From Cristatella mucedo (Eukaryota; Bryozoa; Phylactolaemata; Cristatellidae): a DNA stretch of 64,000 nt. Positions 39,501-47,920 of the stretch are shown piece after piece; the stretch's first letter is position 1, and the number at the start of each line of letters is the position of its first letter. The notes under the pieces were generated by a model. The model was not told where the DNA came from, made no database searches, and was given only the letters and a program-made list of their open reading frames with translations. Position numbers and translations under genes: made by a program. The DNA lies in NCBI GenBank assembly GCA_009760855.2, contig WPIO01000001.1, positions 18,169,001 to 18,233,000 of the forward strand. The letters are read 5' to 3'.

Positions 39501-41055
39501 ACGATAAGTTGGTCAGTGCATTTGTGACATCCTGTCTCGACTTCTCTAACTCACCACTAGAAGATCTGACGGCCTGTGCAATCACGTGTTTATAGTTAGG
39601 CGAAACTCAGCTGCTAGGCTTGTCTGTCGTGAGCGCTGCAGTTGCCACATCGCACCATTTCTCGCCGACTTGCACTGGCTCCTCACCAGACAGCGTATCG
39701 GCTTCAAACCCCGTCATTTCCTTGTTCCGGCCGACATATCGTCAATACTTCCTCATCAGGTTTCGCATTGTACCACCAGCTCTTCTGACTCAAATCGTTT
39801 GCAGTGCCTCTAAGTAACTTCAAATCCTATGGAGACGTACCTTCAGTTCATATTCTCCCAATACATGGAACTCAATACCTACCGAACTTCACATATCCCC
39901 TGACTTGATGACAAAAAACCTTCCTGTTCCTCTGAGCATTAGCTCAATCAACGTGCAATGTCCTGTGTGTGATTATGCGTGCTGATATTGTGCATACTAT
40001 CACCAACCAATCGATTTACTTCCTTCCCAGAATAGTTAAAGTGCCTAAAAAGTGACTAATCACTCTCGGGGTGCTGACCAAATGTTTTATTATTATGATC
40101 ATTATTGTGCCAAGCTGGTTTGGTCCAGAGGTTAAGGTACTCGCCCCGACCAAGGTCTGGCTGGGTTCGTGGGCTCGAGCCCCAAGGCATATGTGAAGCG
40201 CCTGAATAGAGATTAAGTTCTCTTAGGGCGCCATTACAAATTAATTATATATTAGGAGACGTGCCCTTTAAATGTTTCCAATACATCTTCTACTGGCGAG
40301 TTGCATCATATATGCGCGCTCGCGGGCACACACACACACAAACATACACACACACAACACATGCCAACGCACGTGAGCAAACAAACACATACGCACGCAC
40401 TTACACAAACACACACATACACACACCCGTATGTAAAATCCACCAACATACACAACTACACGCACAGGCACGCACACACCCATTTTTAATCAAGAGCGAG
40501 GCAACTAAGTTTTTCAATAAACTAGACACTGCCTGCAGCAGCATAAGCAAGATTCCGTGCAATGTCCCTCGATCAGAGAGCTTGCAGCACCACAGTACTG
40601 CTTCACATATGCTAAATTCTCCAGATGTCTTCAGACCTACTCTGTAAGCAATCCCATCTGACCATTCTTGCATATTTCCATGTGCCCCAATAGATCAATG
40701 GGTTCCTTTGTGCTAGATCAGTTAATCGCTACTGTGCTCAGCTGAGTATGCTAGGTTTTCCTACTGCAGTAAATATAGGCATATCGGACGAGGTCTGTTG
40801 CTCTGCAGTTCGCCCTCGTTCAGACCCTGAGGGGGGCATGCCACCTTTACAATGACATAAACAAGAGTTGGCAGTACTGACGAGGATCTAGAGCCCTTCT
40901 ATGCTATTCATATTTACCTTCATACAGAGATTGCCGATCCCTCTAATTTTAAAGGACGAAAAAGGCTGTATGTTTTCCAGCTTGATGTATACAGGCAAAC
41001 CGGCAACCTTCGACAGTGGCAGGCTCTCCAGCAGAGGCGTCTTGACATGAAGCAT
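18983..41055 (-). CDS. SDS: L-serine dehydratase / L-threonine deaminase (SDS/SDSL family), 6 exons
   Basis: PLP-dependent cytosolic lyase that converts L-serine to pyruvate (and L-threonine to 2-oxobutyrate) plus ammonia. Joined minus-strand exons: 41055-40918, 38706-38554, 32346-32231, 24787-24560, 19613-19483, 19209-18983. They sum to 993 bases, 330 residues plus stop; animal SDS proteins are about 328. The PLP lysine lies in SSFKIRGIGN (Lys36), the substrate loop is SSSGGNAG (residues 57-64), the phosphate-binding tetraglycine is VGGGGL (162-165), and the C-terminus has VEPACGAALAAVYS and CGGNG. All five introns are GT-AG and every codon split across a junction restores the expected residue. 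SDS and SDSL cannot be separated by eye, so the symbol stands for the family. The ATG follows an acceptor directly, so a 5' UTR exon lies further upstream. Confidence 0.93.
19483..19613 (-). CDS. SDS: SDS exon 5
   Basis: Acceptor gctcgcttgcag. Completes Ser, then IAKTLGARTVCQQLFDLSRS and VVTDADAVNACLRFA, then one base of a split Asp. Donor gtgagc. Confidence 0.9.
20476..20538 (-). repeat. SPIN-like hAT fragment (diverged)
   Basis: Read on minus: cactgttctcaacctggggg, then tcgaacgaccatttcacagg, ggtcgcc and agaccatcggaaa. This is the left-end arrangement of the SPIN element at 25155, but with a different terminal variant. The rest of the element is absent. Confidence 0.6.
20660..21585. other. 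SDS intron 4, no feature seen
   Basis: Intronic sequence with GC-rich patches and a G run at about 21440. I see no conserved coding or known repeat. Confidence 0.4.
21590..22500. repeat. decayed CR1-like LINE 3' half (plus) and LINE-A tail (minus)
   Basis: The plus strand at 21720-22250 keeps the order of the LINE thumb region ('gctcgcttagacaaggacac', RNSLNADRND, FKRKLKTINS) in broken frames. Bases 22305-22500 are a reverse-complemented LINE-A tail beginning at an (aat)n remnant. A third, plus-strand tail ends with (ATT)n at 22795-22868. Confidence 0.6.
22870..24215. other. SDS intron 4, no feature seen
   Basis: Intronic sequence. From about 23200 it is GC-rich with low-complexity frames. 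No conserved domain is recognised. Confidence 0.4.
24216..24272. repeat. 17-bp tandem repeat
   Basis: About 3.3 copies of a unit containing gcagcgatggcccggcg, lying 290 bases from SDS exon 4 inside intron 4. Confidence 0.85.
24560..24787 (-). CDS. SDS: SDS exon 4
   Basis: Completes the split Trp, then EGHSTMVDEIYEDLKEKPSA and the tetraglycine VVVAVGGGGLACGVIQGL, up to VTIPDIT plus AG of a split Ser. Donor gtagct. Confidence 0.93.
24880..25950 (-). mobile_element. LINE-A-like copy, interrupted by SPIN
   Basis: Minus-strand LINE 3' half beginning with an (aat)n-type tail at about 24875-24895 and the usual 'aaagcactc...ctttctaggc' end. The region 25480-25950 matches the RT thumb of intact copies ('aggtcggcgagaagtggtgg', 'tggtcgtctg'). 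The SPIN element at 25155-25466 is inserted in it. No intact frame. Confidence 0.7.
25155..25466 (+). mobile_element. SPIN (hAT) non-autonomous DNA transposon
   Basis: 312-bp MITE-like hAT element. The terminal inverted repeats begin CAGCGGTTCTC and end GAGAACCACTG. The 8-bp flanks agttagag (25147-25154) and ggttagag (25467-25474) form a target-site duplication with one mismatch. The internal 'gtgggtcgccacccc', the palindrome aagaccatcgg...ccgatggtctt (about 25212-25248) and 'aaagggtcgc' are hallmarks of the SPIN family as I remember it. No transposase frame; it would be mobilised in trans. It lies in SDS intron 3. Confidence 0.85.
25951..26869. other. SDS intron 3, no feature seen
   Basis: Mixed intronic sequence with no frame or repeat I can assign. 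Confidence 0.4.
26870..27040 (-). repeat. SINE-A copy
   Basis: Reverse-complemented SINE-A: an A-rich end (aaaaaaaaaa), 'cagcctctttttgtatagcg', 'accgcttgcagtggcgataa', a B-box complement (cgaacccacgacc) and the A-box region near 27010-27040. Confidence 0.75.
27041..28188. other. SDS intron 3, no feature seen
   Basis: Intronic sequence. I find no gene or repeat shared with the rest of the window. Confidence 0.4.
28189..28367 (+). repeat. SINE-A copy, best preserved
   Basis: tRNA-derived head with A box (tggctcactagg) and perfect B box (ggttcgaatcc), 'gcaagcggtggtgatagccg', 'gtcgctatacaaaaagaggc', then an A-rich end. The internal promoter boxes would recruit RNA polymerase III. Confidence 0.8.
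28368..29517. other. SDS intron 3; short hairpin, otherwise nothing
   Basis: Includes a perfect 13-bp inverted repeat (28785-28797 and 28800-28812, 2-nt loop). The rest has no recognised element. Confidence 0.5.
29518..29571. repeat. perfect 54-bp palindrome
   Basis: 27-bp arms with no spacer, centred on tttgcaaa. The arm segment cgacgattcctttgc appears again in direct orientation just downstream, near 29593-29607. Confidence 0.95.
29608..31170. other. SDS intron 3 with a (CT)n microsatellite
   Basis: About 30517-30554 is a CT/TC microsatellite with one interruption. Nothing else recognised. Confidence 0.5.
31175..31310 (+). repeat. SINE-B copy
   Basis: A-box-like 'cggcttagcccagggttaag', 'acgaacaaggtcgtgggctt', and 'atgtaaagtgcttagacgga' before 'gttcccttgg'. 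More diverged than the copy at 40110. Confidence 0.65.
31311..32230. other. SDS intron 3, no feature seen
   Basis: Unassigned intronic sequence between a SINE-B copy and SDS exon 3. Confidence 0.4.
32231..32346 (-). CDS. SDS: SDS exon 3
   Basis: 38 codons plus two bases. Encodes GADVEVCGRLWEDANRRAVA and PGCAFVHPYDHPDI, then TG of a split Trp codon, matching the family's Asp-Pro-x-x-Trp-Glu-Gly-His stretch. Acceptor cacatttag, donor gtgagc. It is too short and spliced to appear as a long frame by itself. Confidence 0.9.
32347..33911. other. SDS intron 2, no feature seen apart from a possible LINE tail remnant
   Basis: A weak LINE-A tail remnant occurs around 32730-32830 (aataacaataatgcattg and ctccataggcactccgcata). 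The rest is unassigned. Confidence 0.35.
33912..34043. repeat. 65-bp tandem duplication
   Basis: Two adjacent diverged copies of a 65-bp unit containing ataagaaaaagttctttt and gtggaatgca. Confidence 0.85.
34195..37640 (-). mobile_element. LINE-A, near full ORF2, interrupted by a younger LINE
   Basis: CR1/L2-type retrotransposon. Reading on minus: AP-endonuclease residues (VMGDFNIHFDNL at about 37490-37530; the SDH-type C-terminal region at 36600-36700), then RT with NYRPVSLLPFLSKTLERVV and LDLSAAFDTIDHK (35424-36068), YGVPQGSVLCP and YADDTQW (35206-35475), thumb (34490-34909) and 3' end at about 34195. Shifts and stops make it inactive. A separate truncated copy (36716-37386) splits the endonuclease region. 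Confidence 0.8.
36716..37386 (-). mobile_element. LINE-A copy inserted in an older LINE-A
   Basis: Starts with (aat)n at 36716-36743 and the standard 'aaagcgccctcagagaactc' end, and runs to the thumb region (LPACAIRR equivalent). The endonuclease-coding sequence of the older copy resumes at about 37387. Confidence 0.75.
37700..38535 (+). repeat. decayed LINE-A-like fragment next to SDS exon 2
   Basis: Plus-strand remnants of RT and thumb ('gacgaaatcgtcaagcacaa', [16 protein letters not shown], 'catttaaagagaagctaaaa'). It ends about 18 bases outside the SDS exon 2 donor. Confidence 0.65.
38554..38706 (-). CDS. SDS: SDS exon 2
   Basis: 51 codons, phase 0 at both ends. Encodes AKEKGCTSIVSSSGGNAGLA and KLGMTAKVVVPESTVQQ up to LKDE. 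Donor gtaagc. A decayed LINE ends about 15-20 bases beyond the donor. Confidence 0.92.
38880..39000. repeat. GACA-rich low-complexity repeat
   Basis: Imperfect agacagaca units in SDS intron 1, next to the LINE tail at 39035. Confidence 0.7.
39035..40095. repeat. LINE-A-like fragments, minus then plus
   Basis: 39035-39420 is a minus-strand 3' end ((aat)n, 'ctttctagacactttaaaaa'). 39420-40095 is a plus-strand thumb and tail remnant ([20 protein letters not shown] frame at 39586-39813) ending in 'ttttattattatgatcatta'. Confidence 0.65.
40110..40255 (+). repeat. SINE-B copy, best preserved
   Basis: A-box-like 'tttggtccagaggttaaggt', 'ctcgccccgaccaaggtctg', B-box-like 'cgtgggctcgagcccc', 'gcatatgtgaagcgcctgaa', then agagattaagttctct (40208-40223), the same 16 bases found in the LINE-A tail at 47850-47865. 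Confidence 0.8.
40327..40485. repeat. (CA)n-rich degenerate microsatellite
   Basis: CA-dominated low-complexity DNA. The His/Thr-rich and Val/Cys-rich frames read across it are artefacts. Confidence 0.85.
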
Positions 41056-41056
41056 C
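40918..41056 (-). CDS. SDS: SDS exon 1 (first coding)
   Basis: Acceptor ctttgctgtag, then G-ATG. Encodes LHVKTPLLESLPLSKVAG, the substrate-side N-terminus, and the PLP-binding SSFKIRGIGNLCMK. Donor gtaaat, phase 0. Confidence 0.9.
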
Positions 41057-41869
41057 CTACAGCAAAGAAGTTGTAAAGTGGTTAATAGAGAGCCGGTGGC
41101 AGCACCACACCGGCTGAGGGATGCTGGTATGCACAATCAAGTACACGTTGATAAGTCGGCAGCCATCGATCTATCTTAGATTGGTTTCTATAGCTGACCT
41201 TAACACTTATTGATGGCGTGGCCATGCACCGTCGATATGGGAGTCTGTACTACAGCGTACAAGTAGAATAGCTCTAGCCAGAAACACCATGGAAAAGATA
41301 GAGTGCGAAAAAAACTACAGTGTTCAATGGCATCTATCTCACAATTTATGAGAAAAAGATTTGCTACAAGTAGAACCATTTCTTTACCGTGCACCACGGA
41401 GTAAATGCTTATAAAACTCATGACGTCAGGCATACAGAGGCTTGAGCTGCTGAAATTCAATTTCTCACTGATTTTCAAACAGCACGTAAGTGTCAGCCAA
41501 GCTAACTGTAATGAGTCAACCCTAGACCTGTTGAAGGGGCCTGGATTTGGTACGACCTTCCATTTTTCGGAAACAAAACTTCCAATCGAAGCCTCATTAC
41601 GAATTTAAGAGAGTGCAATGTTTCTGGTCGAATCATCAAGAGGTTTGCTTTACTGATAAGATGGATGAAGTTGCCTTTCATGAGTGGCAACTGCAGAGCA
41701 ATTAATATTTCAGGCTCTGAACCTGTGTTATATCATAAGTATGGCATCACAAGTCATCAACGCAAACTATGTCCTGCACAATTCTATTTGAATACTGGCT
41801 CAGCAAAAAAGCTGAAAACCCCCATCGGCGGAGCAGCACCTGTTCATGGCATGCACTGGTTGGCGAGAG
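41057..41869. other. upstream of SDS coding exon 1, no feature seen
   Basis: A 5' UTR exon and the SDS promoter may lie here or further upstream. I see no clear donor or TATA box. Confidence 0.4.
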
Positions 41870-42660
41870 TAATTCTAATAATAGTAATAATAATACAAGT
41901 ATCCGTGTGCTTTACAACTCGCTGCAAGAGAAGAAATAGGAAAGGTTTAATGACATGCACCGTATAATGCTTAAACGGCATGCAAGAGCACACAAGAAGA
42001 CATCCAGAGCCACTGATTATGATCCCTGGTTACTAACATGCACTGAATCATGCACAGGTGAGCATGCAAAGCATACTAGAACAAGACAAAAACAAGTTCA
42101 CTGAGGGATAGCTGAGCAAAACAAGCCCGTCTTAAGCTGAGACTTAAATGATGCAAAGTCAATGCAGTATGCGGAAGCGAGTTCTACACTTTCAGTTCAT
42201 CCGAAGTGGATTCCCAATCACAAAGAGTTCAATTTAGTTCGAGGAAAGGCGAGACTACTGGAAGCCAAGAAGGTGTTAGTCTGAGAGCACACAGGGGCAG
42301 CAAGGAGGTCGAATGGGTTACTGCGACAGACAAGCCGTTGCTGCGACAGATCTGCCGAGCTACCAAATTTTGCACCGGCTGCAGACGATTAATGGCACAG
42401 GGAACGAGTCCCGAACCAAAGAAATTTCGGCAATCGAGACTCGATGTCACAAACGCGAGAACTGGTTTGGCTATAGTACTCGTGTTTATGCACGCCCTCA
42501 TTTTGGCAGGAACCGTCGGCCGAAAGAATCCTGCACTACGCCTGCAGAACTCACCAGGCCGTCGCGCCGGGATAGAGTCTACTGCATACGGCTGAAATAC
42601 AGACGCGACGTATCCCTCCGGCCACGCTAGACCTTCTCCCACGGGCCACGCTTTTCTCAC
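41870..42660 (-). repeat. decayed CR1-like LINE fragment
   Basis: The minus frame 42660-42229 contains FVTSSLDCRNFFGSGLVPCA and INRLQPVQNLVARQICR, the diverged counterpart of the LINE thumb region. Its 3' end lies near an (aat)n remnant at 41875-41895. Confidence 0.6.
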
Positions 42661-43449
42661 TGATAGTGGTTTGCCCGGACGGATCGCGGCTACAAAGCAG
42701 GGAAAATACTAGCCAGTTTGACTGGCTTACCCAACAGCAGCTACTACCGCAATCTTCATTGCACTGAACATGTCTAAGTTAAGATATGCTTCGAACAGGC
42801 CGACAAAGCAGAGCTAAAAAGGTTACAGCCCGGCGAACGAAGGCGGTAAGCGTTGTCCGGGTTTTCGATATGGACACCATAGAATTTATCGCCATCGATA
42901 TTATTAACTAAGTAGCACGACATGCACGCCGTCTCCCGTACTTGAAGATTCCGACTTGCTGTCGAGGCAACACCGACGTGCTAGGGCTAGCGGCGGTGCT
43001 GAATAAGGGGCGTGGCCAATAGTTCGGTACGAGAGCGAGGCTCAGAGTTCCGGAAGTTCAATCGACGTCTAGCGTGCTTACCTGGCGACCGAGTTGTCGT
43101 AGCGGTTCACCGCTAAGCTGGGGTGATAGACAAGGCTAAAGCCAAACGCAACGGCTCTTAAATTTTTTCAAAATAAGGAAGAAGTGGTAAAATATTCATC
43201 AGTCTCACGCATACCAAGCGCTCGCCTGCGGTCTCATTGATTATTTCGACAAACCCTTTCTACGCCATCTTGGGGCGCTCAGAGTGTAAGACAAGTTGCT
43301 AAATGATCCGTCAACTGATCTGAGTTTTGTAACATATTTCCTGAGAAATTTGGCTTCTTAGCTTTGAAACCTGAGAGAAAATAAGTGAGGAGTGAACCAT
43401 CGACCACCTGCGGTCAAGTCCAAATGATGAGTGAGCTTTCAAAACTGAG
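42661..43449. other. no feature seen
   Basis: Host-like composition just outside the AT-rich element. No gene recognised. Confidence 0.4.
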
Positions 43450-43632
43450 AAGTAGTTATAAAATGAATGGAATGGAGCATAGGGCTCATTCGAATGACGT
43501 CATCAACTAAATAAACCGTACTCCGATCCACAATCTCGCTAACGCTTGATCGTTTCTCGTCGTCCGATTTATTTAATGGCTGCCGTCATTCTCGAGGCCC
43601 TATTCTCCATACCATTCATTTTATAACTACTT
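43450..43632. mobile_element. MITE with about 38-bp terminal inverted repeats
   Basis: 183 bp. The left end aagtagttataaaatgaatg and the right end cattcattttataactactt are reverse complements, continuing inward through 'gaatggagcatagggctc' with two or three mismatches. No coding capacity and no clear target-site duplication. It lies directly outside the AT-rich virus-like element. Confidence 0.75.
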
Positions 43633-43746
43633 GGACTTGAGTTAGGTTGATATGACTATATAAGAGTAAAAAATATTTGCGATTAATTAAATATTAATTT
43701 AACTAATTTGTATTCGTTTTAAATAAATTAATTTACTGTGTATAAT

Positions 43747-44110
43747 ATGAGCACCAAGTGTGATTTCTTTCCTAGACATTATCGTGAGAATATGGTTTCT
43801 TATTTAATTAGAATTAGGAAAGTATTTTATGATTTTTATGGTTATGGTGTTCCTTTTGTTAATGGTAATGATGAAATGAAACCAAATATTGAATATAAGT
43901 ATTTTGAATTTAATTCGTGAAGGTAAGAAGCAAAAATTGTCAAATTACGAAATGAGTAGACATCCAGAACTTTTTAATGAAGATAAATCTTATAATGTTG
44001 TTGATGATTTCTTAGTTAAAACTTTCAGAGATCCGCGTTGTACAAAAGATTTTCATAAAAGTATATCTTTTAATAGAGGACAGCGTGTCATACCTATGAA
44101 CGAAATACGC
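43747..44110 (+). pseudogene. element gene of unknown function, frameshifted
   Basis: Starts MSTKCDFFPRHYRENMVSYL and runs 58 codons to TGA; the reading then continues in the next frame (EGKKQKLSNYEMSRHPELFN to RVIPMNEI) and shifts again near 44105. It is not similar to anything I recognise. It is the leftmost gene of the element. Confidence 0.45.
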
Positions 44111-44485
44111 TAATGATAAATACAACAAAATACTTTTAGAAAATGAAAGAGTCAGAAATTGTTTAACTAAATTATTACGTATTAGATATTGTTTTCAATT
44201 TATAAGTATTTTGTTGACTATTGCAATTACTATAACTAGTACATATGTACAAAATATGAGGATCTTTCTCATATAGTAACTGTTTTAGGTGGATTAGCAA
44301 CAATGATAATATCAATTAAAAGTACAACATCACAAATTGATAGAAGAAAAAGATCTACACTTCAAGCAAATCATAACTTGATTTCAAAGATTGTAGATGC
44401 TTTAGATGATGACAATATAACTAAAGAAGAATTCAATGAAATACTAATTGGTCCATTAGAAAATACAGGTGAATCTAAATCTTAA
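44105..44485 (+). pseudogene. two-membrane-segment protein, frameshifted
   Basis: Two hydrophobic segments are visible: FQFISILLTIAITITSTYV at about 44200-44255 and IVTVLGGLATMIISI at 44278-44320, in different frames. A polar tail (DRRKRSTLQANHNLISKIVD, DDDNITKEEFNEIL) ends in TAA at 44483-44485. Probably a small membrane protein with a 2-TM hairpin; function unknown. Convergent with the integrase. Confidence 0.5.
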
Positions 44486-44486
44486 T

Positions 44487-45330
44487 CACTTGTAACTCTT
44501 CTCTAAAAAAAACTTCTCTTAACATCATTTACCCAAAAACGCGACGGTTGATCTTGCAATACCATCATTCTAACAATATTACATTTAATTTAACTATATA
44601 TTGGATTTGTAGCTCTTCTTCTTTTTTTCATTGTCTCCTTCATCTGGTTATAATAAATATCTAACTGTTGTTCCAAGTTCTCAAAGCTTTTCTTGTTCTC
44701 CAACTTTATTATGATAATTTGGTTTCTTTAGTTTTACTTTATCTTTTGTTATTGCTTTAACAGGTTTTTCACCAGTTGCTATTGCAATACTAATATTTAG
44801 AAAATCAATAATCTTTGATGAATTATAAATCCACTCTCTGTTTCTAGTATAATTTCCTTTATTGATACTTTCTATTTCTTTTTCATATTGAGCAATAAAT
44901 GCTCTCTCGGCTACTGTTCTATTCATTCTTTCAACTAATGCAACACTCTTTTTGCTTGTACCTTCTATAATACGTGTTTCATGTCTTTTCATTTCTTTAG
45001 CAAACTCTCCTTTAAAATCTGATCCTGGATCTAATGTTATCTTCTTTGGCCATTTCAAAGGACCTTTACTATAAATATCTATTACTGTTTGAGTTACTTG
45101 TTTAGAAGATTTTTTTAGCGGTCTTGAATCTTTATATCTACTAGCAAGATCACTATCACTCAAAGCATATTTATATCCAGAATCATTAGGCATATATAAA
45201 ATGTCTGCTTGATGATTTTCATTAGGTTCTACAATTTTAAAGAAACCCTGTGGAATATCCGTAGGTCTTGCTTTAAATACTGTACTTATACCTGAGTTAG
45301 GTTTGAATTGACCTTCTTTTTTCTTTCATT
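44487..45330 (-). pseudogene. Polinton integrase (retroviral rve core)
   Basis: DDE integrase that would insert element DNA into chromosomes. On minus: QADILYMPND carries the first catalytic Asp, LDPGSDFKGEF the second, and VALVERMNRT the catalytic Glu. The residues ATNPIYS and, further on, DQPSRFWVNDVKRSF resemble the conserved C-terminal region of Polinton integrases. The main open part is 45193-44681. A frameshift near 44690, a stop after ATNPIYS and another shift near 44510 break the C-terminus. An in-frame TGA precedes the N-terminal part at about 45320, so the start is missing or shifted. Confidence 0.8.
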
Positions 45331-45358
45331 TAGAGTTAACAATGACATTTTATAGAGA

Positions 45359-45720
45359 ATGGAAATAGTTTGCGATATATGTTTAAATACATTTAATGAA
45401 ACTGAATACCTTTAATCAGGTCATCCTTATTGTAGACCACCAAAATAAAAAAGACCAGAATAAAAATATGAAATACGTTGTGATGTATGTGATCTAGATA
45501 TGAATGAAACTGCATTTAATTCTAGTCTTTTACGTAACGATTCAAGTATAATTTTTTCATACTGCAACATAAATTCTAATTCATTTAAAAAAGAGAGAGA
45601 CCAACTAAATTATATTCTTTAGCTAAGAAACACTTTAAAAAATTATGTTGCTCTACTTCTTGTTTATATCATTGTTTAGATGATAAAGCTATTTGTTATT
45701 CCAAAACTATTCCCACTTGT
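45359..45720 (+). pseudogene. Cys-rich zinc-binding protein, three in-frame TAA
   Basis: Starts MEIVCDICLNTFNETEYL. The frame continues through TAA at 45413, 45446 and 45461, with SGHPYCRPPK and YEIRCDVCDLDMNETAF between and after them. CxxC pairs suggest a zinc ribbon. The last part (HFKKLCCSTSCLYHCLDD) is in the next frame from about 45610. Function unknown. Confidence 0.5.
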
Positions 45721-45786
45721 TAAAGGTAAACGTAAAATAACAAAGTTAAAAGAGTTAATAGTGTTAATAGTTCACCTATACTTCTC

Positions 45787-46646
45787 AGGAGGCTACATAA
45801 CTAACCAAGAGGTTTATCTTTAAATTTCCAAGATTATCAATGAAGTAATAATCTGTCGGTAATCTAGTAAAATAAGCATAATATTTTAAGTCAACACCTC
45901 CAGTTGTAGAAGTATGTATAGCTCTTACATCTCCAGATACATCAGTTGTATCACTATTAGGTTTAAGAAATACACAATTAGATGCTCCAACTACCATAAC
46001 ATTTAATATCCTTATAGGTGGAGTTGTTTTAATAATCCATGAATAAGATGTTGATAAATATAAAATTGAATTCAATGCTTTTAGATTCATTGAGATTGAT
46101 ATTACTTCTGTTATTTTTCTAATTGTTTTATCTGCATAATACTTTGTTGCAACATCACTTTAATTTACAGGTTCAGCAACATTTGTTATTAAATTACCTC
46201 CCATATTTATGTTTGTTGTTGAGGGAAATGCTTTCAGTAATACATCTCTTTTCATTCCTCTATAAGTAACGCAATAATCATCATTTAATACTAATGGATG
46301 ACCATTAACTGAATTCCAATAATTGGATATATAGCATAACTATTCATGTTTAAATCTCCTAAAATTGTATCACCGGTTTTTTAACATAATTATTTTCTTG
46401 ACTAACATTAACACCACCAGTAGGATTTACTCCTGCTCCAAGATTAATACTAGATTTACCAGCAAGATTAAGTGCTATTCCTAAATTAACAACCAAGATT
46501 TTATCGGCATAAGATTTTGTCACAGCATCACTATCATTAATAGAATCTGATAAATTCAAAACTATATTTCCATTTGCATTAAGATCTGAAAGAATATAAC
46601 CATTAATTTGTGAAACATAATATGTTGAATTAAACTTCGCACTCAT
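45787..46646 (-). pseudogene. tail-fibre-like repeat protein
   Basis: MSAKFNSTYYVSQINGYILS, then two copies of the pattern Leu-x-x-x-x-x-x-Ser-Asp-Ala-Val-Thr-Lys-x-Tyr-Ala-Asp (LNLSDSINDSDAVTKSYADK; EPVN*SDVATKYYADK with TAA at 46160-46162). This pattern is common in phage tail fibres and collars. The segment 46090-45787 follows with a beta-rich end. A frameshift lies near 46365. Likely a virion surface fibre, by inference. Confidence 0.6.
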
Positions 46647-46667
46647 CTATATATTAATTTATCAATA

Positions 46668-46860
46668 TTTTACTTCGATCCAAAACTTGTCTTACAACTG
46701 GAACTATTCTTGAAAATCTAAATGGATCTTTCTCCTTAACAACCTGTATTTCTACTTATATAATATTTTATAACATTGCCAAAACTGTTTTTATTTGAGT
46801 GTCTACCATAATAAGAAATTATATCAAATTCAAAATCATAGCACTTCTTATCTTTAAGCA
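46668..46860 (-). pseudogene. element gene remnant at a LINE junction
   Basis: Two adjoining frames: LLKDKKCYDFEFDIISYYG ... VIKYYISRNTG, then EKDPFRFSRIVPVVRQVLD to TAA at about 46668. Not recognised. The upstream part is cut off by the LINE-A insertion. Confidence 0.35.
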
Positions 46861-46882
46861 AAAACATGAACAGAGCGGTTCT

Positions 46883-47906
46883 CTTGCTGCATGCATTGAT
46901 GACATCCGATCATGGATGGCAGCAAATTTTCTAAAACTAAACGATGATAAAACTAACTTACTAGTTATGGGCAAACCTAGTGTTATTCAGAAATTGGAAA
47001 GGCTGACTTTCAAAATTGGCTCTGCCAGCATATCTCCAGTTGCATCAGCTCGAAATCTAGGTGTCATATTCCAAAGCGACCTCTCGTTAGACGACCACAT
47101 CAGCTCCACAGTCAAATCAGCCTATTTTCAGCTTCATAACATTGCTAAAATTCGGGCTTGTTTAGATAAGGATACCACGTCCAAGTTGGTCCATGCATTC
47201 GTGACATCTCGTCTCGACTTCTGCAACTCACTGCTTACTGGCCTACCAGCATGTGCGATCAGGCGATTGCAGCTGGTGCAAAACTCTGCAGCTAGGCTTG
47301 TCTGTCGTGAGCGTCGCAGTTGCCACATTACTCCACTTCTCGCCGACCTGCACTGGTTACCAGTCAAGCAACGGATTGACTTCAAGGTTTTGTCGCTCAC
47401 TTTTAGGTCTCTTCATTCTATGGCTCCAGCCTATCTTTCAGAGATACTACCCCATCAGGCAAAGCATCGTACCACTCGCTTTTCGGAATCCAACAGTCTA
47501 GAAATACCTCGTACAAACCTTAAATCCTTTGGAGACCGTGCATTTAGCTCGTATGCTCCCACAGCCTGGAACTCCCTCCCGACCTGCATCAGAACATCCC
47601 CTGACCTGACCACATTTAAAAGAAACTTAAAAACATACCTATTTAGGACAGCATTTAGTGGGTCCTTGTGATTCGTCCTCGATGTGCTTATGCGTGCTGA
47701 CACTGTTCATGCTGCCACTAACCACATTTGCATGCTGACCCAGTGCATGTAACCCCTAACCATGTTATTCATTTTGTTTGTTTTTCAAGCATGATTTTAC
47801 TTACTATTCTATTGCGTATCACTTTGCAGCAAATGTAAAGCGCCTAGAAAGAGATTAAGTTCTCTGAGGGCGCTTTATCAAGTGCAATATTATTATTATT
47901 ATTATT
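46883..47906 (+). mobile_element. LINE-A copy inside the virus-like element
   Basis: 5'-truncated copy. The frame 46799-47671 carries the RT C-terminus and thumb without interruption ([55 protein letters not shown]), so it is young. It ends 'agagattaagttctctgagg' and (TTA)n. Confidence 0.88.
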
Positions 47907-47920
47907 ATTCTCTAATTGGC

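Noticed and set aside
40301-40489. His/Thr-rich frame
   Set aside because: It is a translation of the (CA)n microsatellite.
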